From Clostridium sp. CAG:590 (GTDB lineage Bacteria; Bacillota; Clostridia; Lachnospirales; Lachnospiraceae), in contig HF987896.1 of NCBI GenBank assembly GCA_000431135.1, positions 56,598-120,597 of the forward strand: a stretch of 64,000 nucleotides of DNA, given 5' to 3'. Shown here in pieces: positions 36,375 to 45,000 of this stretch (the first letter of the stretch is position 1; each line of letters opens with the position of its first letter). The position numbers and the translations under genes are program-made. The notes below the pieces were generated by a model. That model was given only the letters and a program-made list of their open reading frames with translations. It was not told the DNA's origin and ran no database searches.

Positions 36375-37493
36375 ATGAGTAAGAGAAGGAAGAGTAAGAA
36401 TAAGAAGTTAGGACTTATTCTGTTTGCGGAGATACTGGTATTTGTTGGTTTGCTTGCCGGATATGGATGGTATTATGTGAATCATTCTTTGGATCTGATG
36501 GCACAGGACACCACAGATAAGGATGAGATTGATGTCAGTGATGCAGTTACCGAGACAATGAAAGATAAGTATCAGACGATTGCATTATATGGATTGGATG
36601 CGAGAGATAATTCGGATATGACGAAGGAAGGAACAGCACATAGCGATGCCGTTATCATCGCATGTATCAATAACGATACCAAAGAAGTAAAACTTGCTTC
36701 TGTATATCGTGACTGTTTCTTAGAGATGGCAAGAACCACACCATCCACACAGAAATATACACATGCATATTTCTTAGGTGGACCGACTTGTGCAGTAGAG
36801 ACTTTGAATAAGAATCTGGATCTGAATATTAAGGATTATGTGTCTGTGAATTTTGAGGCACTTGCAAAGGCGATTGATGCATTGGGCGGTGTTACGATCA
36901 ATGTCAAGGAAAAAGAGCTGAATAATCTGAATCATAACTTGGAGGAACAGGTAGAAGTAACCGGAATTGCTTCGGAGGGTGTATGGTCAGCAGGTGAACA
37001 GACGTTGAATGGTACACAGGCAACGGCTTATGCAAGAATCCGTAAGGTAGGTAACGGTGATTTTGAGAGAACACAGAGACAAAGGGCCGTTATCTCTGCA
37101 ATGGTGAAGAAAGCCAAAGAATCTGATCTGTCTACGTTAAATGATGTGATCCAGGAGGTATTCCCTATGATCGCAACCAACATGACCAAATCACAGATCA
37201 TATCACTTGCTACGGATATATTTGATTATGAATTAAGTGATAATATTGGATTCCCTCTTGCAAATGAGACTCCGACACTTGGATCAAAGGGCAGCGTGGT
37301 TGTTCCTGCCAATCTGGTCAGTAATGTTAAGAACTTACATGAGTTCCTGTATCCGGATGACACCGAGTATCAGCCATCTTCAGAGGTACGGCGTATCAGT
37401 GATGCGATTACGAATGAAACAGGAATAGGTGACGAGTTTACAGATGATAAGAAAACAGAGGAACCAACTTCTACGAATTCTTCAGATAACTAA
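36375..37493 (+). CDS. LytR-CpsA-Psr (LCP) family wall-polymer ligase
   Basis: The 372-residue protein has one membrane anchor at about 12-34 (LGLILFAEILVFVGLLAGYG) and an outside LCP domain: IALYGLDARDNSD near 68, AHSDAVIIACI, ASVYRDCFLEM near 113, and YARIRKVGNGDFERTQRQR near 218. The conserved Arg residues that bind the polyprenyl pyrophosphate and the Asp pair are present. LCP enzymes move teichoic acid or capsule from undecaprenyl carrier to peptidoglycan. The last 40 residues are acidic and low-complexity. It is co-transcribed with glmS. Because three export systems are found in the window, it may serve one or more of these polymers. Confidence 0.92.
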   Translation: MSKRRKSKNKKLGLILFAEILVFVGLLAGYGWYYVNHSLDLMAQDTTDKDEIDVSDAVTETMKDKYQTIALYGLDARDNSDMTKEGTAHSDAVIIACINNDTKEVKLASVYRDCFLEMARTTPSTQKYTHAYFLGGPTCAVETLNKNLDLNIKDYVSVNFEALAKAIDALGGVTINVKEKELNNLNHNLEEQVEVTGIASEGVWSAGEQTLNGTQATAYARIRKVGNGDFERTQRQRAVISAMVKKAKESDLSTLNDVIQEVFPMIATNMTKSQIISLATDIFDYELSDNIGFPLANETPTLGSKGSVVVPANLVSNVKNLHEFLYPDDTEYQPSSEVRRISDAITNETGIGDEFTDDKKTEEPTSTNSSDN

Positions 37494-37516
37494 ATGAAAC
37501 AGAGAGAATGAAATTG

Positions 37517-37565
37517 GGAACTTTATTTGTTAGGTAGATATATTTAATGGATAAAGTTCCTTTTT
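37517..37565 (+). terminator. terminator of the glmS-LCP operon
   Basis: GGAACTTTAT (37517-37526) pairs perfectly with ATAAAGTTCC (37551-37560), followed by TTTTT. An in-frame ATG at 37547 for the next gene lies inside this stem, which supports the later start at 37598. Confidence 0.85.
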
Positions 37566-37597
37566 GCAATTACTTAATTACCAGGAGGAAAGGCAGT

Positions 37598-38998
37598 ATG
37601 ATGAGAAGAAAGATTACAGCATGGCTGTTAGCAGGTGCAATGATATTAGCGGGAAGTATGCAAGGTGCATATACTGTATCAGCAAAGGAGACGACGGGGA
37701 TTACAAAGACTGCACCATCAACATCAGGTGAGGAGGAGAAGGAAGTACATGTAGAGGGTTTGACGATCAATGGAGAAAAAACGATATATCTCCGGTCTGC
37801 AAATGGAAAGATGCAGTATGTTCAGACGGATCTGACCGTAACATATAGTCCGGAGAATGCGGCAGAGAAAGAAAAGAAGATCAAGCAGTGGAAAAGCAGT
37901 AATCCTGATGTGGCATGGGTGGATATTAACGGTAAATTGGAAGCACGGAGTGCAGGGCAGACAACGATCACGGCCACTGCGGCGAATGGTGTTGCTGGAA
38001 CAATAAGTATTCAGGTGATTTATGACGGCAAGATCTATACGTCGAATAACAAAGAATTATATTATAACAAAGGAGCATTGCTGACGAATCAGTTCTATGT
38101 TACAGAGGGACAGACTGTTTACTTAGGCTCTGATGGAACGAAAGTGACCGGATGGCAGAATCTGAATGGAAAGAGATATTACTTTGACGGGAATGGTGTG
38201 ATGTCAACCGGGTGGAAGACGATTTCCGGTCAGAAGTTCTATTTTACTGCAGAGGGAGCAATGCTGACCGGAATACAGAAGATAGATGGTAAGACATATT
38301 GTTTCAATGAGAATGGTGTGGTGCTGACCGGATGGCGGACGGTAAACGGCAAACAGTATTGTTTTAATGAGGATGGTGTGATGCTTACCGTAGGCTGGCT
38401 GACATCCAATGGGAAGAAGTACTATTTTGATGAAAACGGTAAGATGGTTACCGGCTGGCAGGTCATTAACCAGAGACGTTATTATTTCGATAAAAATGGT
38501 GTCATGACAGTTGGTTGGAAGAAGATTGGAAGCAAGAGATATTATTTTAATACAGAGGGTGCAATGCTTGCATCCGGCTGGCTGACATCCAACGGTAAGA
38601 GATATTGTTTGGATAAGAACGGAATCTGTATGACAGGCTGGAAGAAAATATCGGGAAAGACATATCATTTTGACAAGAATGGTGTTGCTGCAAAAGGGTG
38701 GAAGACGATCAAGAAGAAGAAATATTATTTTGGAAAACAGAATGCCATGACAGTTGGTTTCTTGAAGATCAAAGGCAAGAAATATTATTTTAATAAAAAA
38801 GGAGTTATGTCAACCGGATTCCGAAAGGTAAAAGGGAAAAAGTATTATTTTAACAACAAAGGGGTGATGGTAACCGGCTGGAAAACCATCAAGGGTAAGA
38901 CATATTATTTTAAAAAGAATGGTGTGATGGTGACAGGGTTGAATACATTGCATGGAATTTCTTATTACTTTGCACCGGACGGTCATTTAGTGTCATAA
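37598..38998 (+). CDS. secreted protein with Ig-like domain and 14 choline-binding-type wall repeats
   Basis: The start at 37598 has AGGAGGAAAGG upstream. The 466-residue product has a signal peptide (ITAWLLAGAMILAGSMQGAY), a BIG2-like Ig domain at about 45-145 (WKSSNPDVAWVDINGKLEAR, AGQTTITATAANGV), then about 14 repeats of the form TGWKTISGQKFYFTAEGAML, each about 20 residues, to the C-terminus. The last five repeats are very lysine-rich. There is no catalytic domain, so the protein may be a structural or adhesive wall component. Such repeats bind choline on teichoic acid in pneumococci; here no choline-incorporation genes (licA-D type) are seen, so the ligand may be the polymer itself. Confidence 0.88.
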   Translation: MMRRKITAWLLAGAMILAGSMQGAYTVSAKETTGITKTAPSTSGEEEKEVHVEGLTINGEKTIYLRSANGKMQYVQTDLTVTYSPENAAEKEKKIKQWKSSNPDVAWVDINGKLEARSAGQTTITATAANGVAGTISIQVIYDGKIYTSNNKELYYNKGALLTNQFYVTEGQTVYLGSDGTKVTGWQNLNGKRYYFDGNGVMSTGWKTISGQKFYFTAEGAMLTGIQKIDGKTYCFNENGVVLTGWRTVNGKQYCFNEDGVMLTVGWLTSNGKKYYFDENGKMVTGWQVINQRRYYFDKNGVMTVGWKKIGSKRYYFNTEGAMLASGWLTSNGKRYCLDKNGICMTGWKKISGKTYHFDKNGVAAKGWKTIKKKKYYFGKQNAMTVGFLKIKGKKYYFNKKGVMSTGFRKVKGKKYYFNNKGVMVTGWKTIKGKTYYFKKNGVMVTGLNTLHGISYYFAPDGHLVS

Positions 38999-39053
38999 TC
39001 AATGGTTATTTAATAGGTGTAAATGTATGCGGAGAGGGAGAGGTAGCGACAAT

Positions 39054-40388
39054 ATGAATTGGAAGAGGATGAAACGGGCGTGGATGTTATGCGCATGCGC
39101 GATGTTTTTGGGATTGAGCATGGGAACATGCAAGGTACAGGCAAAAGGTGTGGATGATTATGGAGCACTGAAGGTGTCCGGTACCCATCTGGTTAGCCGG
39201 AGGACGAATGAGAATGTGGTACTTCGCGGTGTGAGTACACATGGAATCAACTGGGATGTTGGGTACCCGTATATCTCGAAGAAAGCATTTCAGACATTAA
39301 GGGATGACTATTCTGTCAATGCAGTTCGTCTTGCAATGTACACCACGGAATATTACGGTTATTGTGACAAGGGCTCGGCGTCAGAGAGTCAGAGTCAGGT
39401 ACAGAAGACATTACAGGTACGGATTGATACTGGAGTCAAAGCGGCAACGGATCTTGGAATGTATGTGATCATAGACTGGCATGTATTAAATGACCAGAAT
39501 CCGAATAAGTATAAGAAGCAGGCAAAAGCATTTTTTAAGGATATGTCTGAAAAGTACGCCAAACAGGATAATGTACTGTATGAGATCTGCAATGAACCAA
39601 ACGGAGGTACAAGCTGGTCTGATATTACCAAGTATGCAAAAGAGATCATTCCAGTAATAAGAAAGAATGACCCGGATGCAATTATCATTGTCGGAACACC
39701 GACCTGGTCACAGGATGTGGATGTAGCAGCAGAGAAACCACTGGATTATGATAATGTGTTATATACATTACATTTTTACTCTGCAACACACAAAGACAGC
39801 TATCGTGCAAAATTGAAGAAAGCGCTAGATAAGGGACTTCCGGTGATCGTATCGGAATTCGGAGTTTCTCCGGCAAGCGGAGATGGAACGATTGACACAA
39901 AAGAGGCGAAGAAATGGCTGGATTATCTGGATGAGAATGAGATCAGTTATTTTGCGTGGAGTCTGAGTAACAAAGCAGAATCAGCATCCTTATTAAAAAG
40001 CAGTACCAAAAAGACGAGCGGCTGGAGTAAGAGTGATCTGTCACCTGCCGGAAAATGGATCTTTTCACAGTATGCACTCCGAAGCGGCAATGTGAAACCA
40101 AGTAACAGCAAACCTGCAAAGGTAAAAAGTGTCAAATTAACCCGGGGGTCTAAGAAAATAAAGGTTCGTTTTTCAAAGGTTTCTAATGCAACGGGTTATC
40201 AGGTCGTATATAGCACAAGTAAGAAATACAGCAAGGCAAAGAAAAAACTGATCTATAAGAATACAACCACTTTGACAGGATTGAAAAAAGGAAAGACTTA
40301 TTATGTAAAGGTGCGGGCATTCTATAAAAAGGCCAGAATGAAAGTGTATGGTTCTTATAGCGCAACGAAAAAGATAAAAGTAAAATAA
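39054..40388 (+). CDS. secreted GH5 glycoside hydrolase (endoglucanase-like) with fibronectin-like C-terminal domain
   Basis: The ATG at 39054 is preferred, since GGGAGAGG lies 10 bp upstream and the ATG at 39027 would place that site inside the gene. The 444-residue protein has a signal peptide (MLCACAMFLGLSMGTCKVQA). The GH5 domain includes VVLRGVSTHGINWDVGYPY, IIDWHVLND, YEICNEPNGG with the acid/base Glu at 181, and VSEFG with the nucleophile Glu at 268. Residues about 355-444 form a basic fibronectin type III-like domain (VKLTRGSKKIKVRFSKVSNA, ATGYQVVYS). The GH5 core resembles beta-1,4-endoglucanases, so cellulose or mixed-linkage glucan, or the cell's own glycan, is the probable target. 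The lysine-rich domain may hold it on the wall. Confidence 0.88.
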   Translation: MNWKRMKRAWMLCACAMFLGLSMGTCKVQAKGVDDYGALKVSGTHLVSRRTNENVVLRGVSTHGINWDVGYPYISKKAFQTLRDDYSVNAVRLAMYTTEYYGYCDKGSASESQSQVQKTLQVRIDTGVKAATDLGMYVIIDWHVLNDQNPNKYKKQAKAFFKDMSEKYAKQDNVLYEICNEPNGGTSWSDITKYAKEIIPVIRKNDPDAIIIVGTPTWSQDVDVAAEKPLDYDNVLYTLHFYSATHKDSYRAKLKKALDKGLPVIVSEFGVSPASGDGTIDTKEAKKWLDYLDENEISYFAWSLSNKAESASLLKSSTKKTSGWSKSDLSPAGKWIFSQYALRSGNVKPSNSKPAKVKSVKLTRGSKKIKVRFSKVSNATGYQVVYSTSKKYSKAKKKLIYKNTTTLTGLKKGKTYYVKVRAFYKKARMKVYGSYSATKKIKVK

Positions 40389-40482
40389 TATTGTCTTTCT
40401 GATAGAAATGTGTAAGAAATTGACGAATGAAGTTCACATATATTAAGAAAATATTAAGTATATAAATTATGGACGGAAACGC

Positions 40483-40511
40483 TTGCATTGTCTGATAAAT
40501 GGTAATATAAT
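40483..40511 (+). promoter_or_regulatory. promoter of the L,D-transpeptidase gene
   Basis: TTGCAT (40483-40488) and TATAAT (40506-40511) are 17 bp apart, 54 bp before the ATG at 40565. No clear terminator is seen after the GH5 gene. Confidence 0.78.
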
Positions 40512-40564
40512 ATCAAGTTGTGATAGAAACATGATGACAGGATATTGAGAATGGAGACGTTGAT

Positions 40565-41707
40565 ATGAAGAGATTATCAAACAAGAAACAGTTTTTAATG
40601 GCATTGATTCTCGCTAGTGTGCTGTGTACAGGAATCTCCGCAAATGCAACAACAATCGATGCAAAGCCGGAGAATGGTACAACACAGACAACGGTAAATG
40701 CGGTTCAACCGGAAAAGGATGCTAATGGCAATATTTTGAATGGATGGGATTCTTCCAAGAAATACTATTATAAAGATGGAGTGAAGGTAAAAGGTTTTCA
40801 GTGGGTCGAGGATAGTTTGTACTATTTTTATACAACGGGAAAATCGGCAGGAAGTCTCTACACGAAAAAAGGGTTAAGAGAGATCAATGGAAAGAACTAT
40901 TATGTACAGCGTGATTATTCATTAGCAACCGGCGTATGTGACATTAATGGCAAGGCCTATTATTTTGATACCGAGAATGGTCAGAGGATTGAGAAGACCG
41001 GTATTGTTAAACTTAACAAGAGTTATTACTGTTTTGATGAGGACTATTCATTAGAGCGTGGGTGGCGCCGGAACAGTAAGAATAAGAGATATTATTTTGA
41101 CAAGGATACATATGCTGCATTGACCGGATGGAAATATGTAGGTAAGTATAAGTTCTACTTTAAGAAGAATGGACAGTTGCAACAGGATGTTCGCAAGTAC
41201 CTTTCGAGAAAGCAGAAATCATCTTATGTGATCCGTGTAAACCGGAAAGGTAGCTGTGTGACCGTGTATGCAAAGGATGGCAAGAAGGGATACACGATTC
41301 CGGTAGTAGCATTCGTATGTTCAGCTGGAAAGCGTACTCCAAAGGGAACTTTTAAGATCAAAGATAAGCTTCGCTGGCACGAGTTAGATGGACCATCATG
41401 GGGACAGTGGTGTGAACATTTAACAACAGAGATATTGTTCCATTCTGTGTACTATGACAGAGAGAGAGACAATAAGTCATTAAATGTAAAAGCCTATAAT
41501 AAGTTAGGCAAAGTGGCATCCCATGGATGTATTCGTTTAAGAGCCGGAGATGCGAAGTGGATCTATGATAATTGTGATATTGGAACAAAGGTTATTATCT
41601 ATGATAATAAGAAGGTGCCGGGACCATTTGATAAACCAAAGGCACAGAAATTAAGTTCAAGTCATACATGGGATCCGACCGATCCGGCATTCAAGAAGAA
41701 AAAGTAA
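40565..41707 (+). CDS. secreted L,D-transpeptidase (YkuD) with wall-binding repeats
   Basis: The 380-residue protein has a signal peptide (FLMALILASVLCTGISANA), then about seven wall-binding repeats between residues 50 and 205 (ILNGWDSSKKYYYKDGVKVK; EINGKNYYVQRDYSLATGV). The YkuD catalytic domain covers about 217-360, with the His in ILFHSVYY and the catalytic SHGC at 319-322 followed by IRL. YkuD enzymes cross-link peptidoglycan (3-3 bonds) or attach proteins to it. The repeats have aromatic residues and would keep the enzyme at the wall. It has its own promoter and a terminator, so it is a single-gene unit. Confidence 0.92.
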   Translation: MKRLSNKKQFLMALILASVLCTGISANATTIDAKPENGTTQTTVNAVQPEKDANGNILNGWDSSKKYYYKDGVKVKGFQWVEDSLYYFYTTGKSAGSLYTKKGLREINGKNYYVQRDYSLATGVCDINGKAYYFDTENGQRIEKTGIVKLNKSYYCFDEDYSLERGWRRNSKNKRYYFDKDTYAALTGWKYVGKYKFYFKKNGQLQQDVRKYLSRKQKSSYVIRVNRKGSCVTVYAKDGKKGYTIPVVAFVCSAGKRTPKGTFKIKDKLRWHELDGPSWGQWCEHLTTEILFHSVYYDRERDNKSLNVKAYNKLGKVASHGCIRLRAGDAKWIYDNCDIGTKVIIYDNKKVPGPFDKPKAQKLSSSHTWDPTDPAFKKKK

Positions 41708-41721
41708 AGTCAATGTTATCT

Positions 41722-41762
41722 AAAAGCAGCCGCATATATTATTATGTGGCTGTTTTCTTTTG
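41722..41762 (+). terminator. terminator after the L,D-transpeptidase gene
   Basis: AGCAGCCGCATA and TATGTGGCTGTT pair with one G-U and are followed by TTCTTTTG, 15 bp after the stop codon. Confidence 0.8.
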
Positions 41763-41871
41763 TAGAAACAAGGTGAAATCAGAGTATTTGATTATTATAT
41801 GCAGATGAATTGTGCGTATTCTACGAAAAAGTATATACAAATAGAATATTGAAGGTTCTATATAGCTTAAA

Positions 41872-41915
41872 AACGGATAATTGTCGGAAAATATGACGAT
41901 TGTTCGTTTTTTTTC
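41872..41915 (+). terminator. terminator-like hairpin ahead of the gltB promoter
   Basis: AACGGATAATTGTC (41872-41885) pairs over 14 positions, some G-U, with 41895-41908, loop of 9, followed by seven Ts. It comes 110 bp after the previous terminator and just before the -35 box, so it may end a short RNA, or give a second stop to read-through. Confidence 0.6.
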
Positions 41916-41917
41916 TA

Positions 41918-41946
41918 TTTACAAAATTAAGAAATGATTGTAATAT
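41918..41946 (+). promoter_or_regulatory. promoter of gltBD
   Basis: TTTACA (41918-41923) and TAATAT (41941-41946) are 17 bp apart. The untranslated leader would be about 140 nt, long enough for regulation. Confidence 0.65.
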
Positions 41947-41989
41947 AACATCAATCGAAAGAGATATGTGTGTATTCATAATATATACA

Positions 41990-42035
41990 TTATAACATGA
42001 TAACGAGCTGCATTTATATAATTCTAATGTTATAA
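41990..42035. promoter_or_regulatory. inverted repeat in the gltB leader
   Basis: TTATAACAT (41990-41998) is repeated in inverted form as ATGTTATAA (42027-42035). It may be an operator for a regulator or a weak RNA stem; no known site was recognised. Confidence 0.4.
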
Positions 42036-42095
42036 AGCAAGATGTGATAAGCGAATTATCAGATTCAATACACTATCATAGAAAGGAAAAAAGCG

Positions 42096-45000
42096 ATGGA
42101 ACAAAGATTTGATGAAGCTACAAAGCGGGAAACCGGTCTTTACCATTCTGAATTTGAACATGACAATTGCGGTATTGGTGCTGTTGTGAATATTAAGGGC
42201 AAGAAAAGCCATGCAACGGTCAACAATGCATTGCAGATTGTTGAGAAGTTAGAGCACAGAGCCGGAAAAGATGCGGAAGGAAAGACCGGAGACGGTGTAG
42301 GTATCTTATTACAGATATCCCACAAGTTCTTCAGTAAAGCGGTTGCATCATTAGGTGTTGATCTTGGTGAAGAAAGAGATTACGGAATTGGAATGTTCTT
42401 CTTTCCACAGGATGAGTTAAAACGTAATCAGGCAAAGAAGATGTTTGAGGTTATTGTTGAAAAGGAAGGAATGGAGTTCCTTTGCTGGAGGGAAGTTCCA
42501 ACCAAGCCGGAGATCTTAGGAAAGAAAGCGGTCGATGTTATGCCGTGTATTATGCAGGCATTTGTTAAGAGACCGGAAGATGTAGAGAAGGGACTTGATT
42601 TTGACCGTAAGCTTTATATTGTAAGAAGAGTATTTGAGCAGTCAAATGATGATTCATATGTGGTATCTCTTTCTTCCAGAACAATCGTATACAAAGGAAT
42701 GTTTTTGGTACATGAACTTCGCCTGTTCTTTGAGGATCTGCATAATGAGGATTATGAATCTGCAATCGCATTGGTGCATTCCCGTTTCTCAACGAATACA
42801 ACACCAAGCTGGCTGCGAGCACATCCGTATCGTTATCTGGTACATAATGGAGAGATCAATACGATCCGCGGTAATGCAGATAAGATGCATGCAAGAGAAG
42901 AGTCAATGGAGTCCGAACATTTCCGTGGAGAGATGCATAAGCTCACGCCTGTTGTGGATCCGGATGGTTCCGATTCTGCAAGATTAGATAATACATTAGA
43001 GTTTTTGATGATGAGTGGTATGCCGCTTCCGCTGGCAGTGATGATCACGATTCCGGAACCATGGGAGAACAACCGTTATATGACACAGAAGAAGAAAGAC
43101 TTCTATCAGTATTATGCAACGATGATGGAGCCATGGGATGGCCCGGCCTCTATCCTGTTTACCGATGGTGATATTATGGGTGCGGTACTTGACCGGAACG
43201 GCCTTCGTCCATCCCGTTATATGATCACGGATGACGATAATCTGATTCTTTCTTCCGAGGTTGGGGTATTGGATATTGATCCAAGCCATATTGTCCTCAA
43301 AGAGAGATTACATCCGGGTAAGATGTTATTAGTAGATACGGTAGAAGGTAAGATGATCTCTGATGAGGAACTGAAAGAGAAATATGCAAATGCACAGCCT
43401 TATGGTGAATGGTTGGATTCGAACCTGGTATATCTGAAGGATCTGAAGATTCCAAACCAAAAGGTAGAAGAACATTCCAAAGAGGAACGTGCAAAATTGC
43501 AGCGGGCATTTGGTTATACCTATGAAGATATGAATACGATCTTGCCAATGGCACAGAATGGAACGGAAGCCATTCGGGCAATGGGTACTGATACACCGCT
43601 TGCTGTTCTCTCAGATAAGAAACAGCCATTATTCAAATACTTTAAGCAGTTATTTGCGCAGGTTACGAACCCTCCAATCGATGCGATCCGTGAGGAAGTA
43701 GTAACTTCTACATCAGTATATCTTGGTGCCGGTGGCAACCTGTTAGAGGAGAAACCGGAAAACTGCAGAATGCTGAAGATCATGGATCCAATCCTTACGA
43801 ATCTTGATCTGCTGAAGATCCGGAATATGCATGTAGAAGGACTGAAGGTTGGAGAGGTTCCAATCACATATTATAAGAATACGTCTTTGGAAAAGGCAAT
43901 TGACCGGCTTTTTGTGGAGGCAGACCGGTTGTACCGGGAGGGAGTGAACATCCTGATCCTGACAGACCGTGGTGTGGATGAAAACCATGTGGCAATCCCT
44001 TCGTTACTGGCTGTATCCGCAATGTCGCAGCATCTGGTCAGAACCAAGAAGAAGACATCAGTTGCATTGATCTTAGAGAGTGCGGAACCAAGATGTGTGC
44101 ATCATTTTGCAACTCTGTTGGGTTATGGTGCTTCGGCGATCAATCCATACCTTGCACAGGAATCCATTCATGAACTGATTGAAACCAATCGTCTGGATAA
44201 AGATTATTATGCAGCAGTCAATGATTATAACTCCGCAATTATTCATGGTATTGTTAAGATTGCATCCAAGATGGGTATATCTACGATCCAGTCATATCAG
44301 AGTTCGCAGATCTTCGAGGCAATCGGTATCAATAAGGCGGTGGTTGACCGGTATTTCACCAATACCGTAAGCCGCGTGGAAGGTATTGATATCAAGGATA
44401 TTGAGAAGCAGGTAGACGAATTGCATTCGGCTGCATTTGATCCGTTAGGACTTGATATGAATCTTGAGTTAGAGTCCAGCGGCAGTCACAAATACAGAAG
44501 CGGCAAAGAGGAACATTTGTACAATCCGCAGACCATTCATCTGTTGCAGCAGGCAACCAGAGTCGGTGATTACAACATGTTCAAGCAGTATTCGAAGCTG
44601 TTAAATGAGGAAATGGAGCCGGTGAATCTTCGTGGTCTTATGGAATTCAATTATCCGGAAAAGGGTGTTCCGATCGAGGAAGTCGAGCCGGTGGATTCCA
44701 TTGTGAAACGTTTCAAGACCGGAGCAATGTCTTATGGATCAATCTCGCAGGAAGCACATGAGACACTTGCCATTGCCATGAATATGTTAGGCGGTAAGTC
44801 CAATTCCGGCGAAGGTGGAGAGGATCTGGAACGTCTGACTGTCGGAGCGGATGGAAAGAACCGTTGTTCTGCAATCAAGCAGGTTGCATCCGGACGTTTC
44901 GGTGTTACGAGTAAGTATCTGACGAGTGCAAAAGAGATTCAGATCAAGATGGCACAGGGCGCAAAACCGGGTGAAGGTGGACATTTACCGGGCGGTAAAG

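Larger units (their letters stand above)
41763..42095. other. gltB upstream region, no gene seen
   Basis: This 333-base AT-rich stretch is the main part of the only gene-free interval over 300 bp (41708-42095). It holds a terminator-like hairpin (41872-41915), a promoter (41918-41946) and a 9-bp inverted repeat (41990-41998 with 42027-42035). No convincing ORF with a ribosome binding site was found. The segment 41763-41871 has nothing I can name. Confidence 0.6.

Noticed and set aside
37598..38998. Tandem nucleotide repeat or CRISPR-like array in the wall-repeat gene
   Set aside because: The periodicity of about 60 bases comes from coding of 20-residue wall-binding repeats in a continuous frame; there are no identical repeats with unique spacers.
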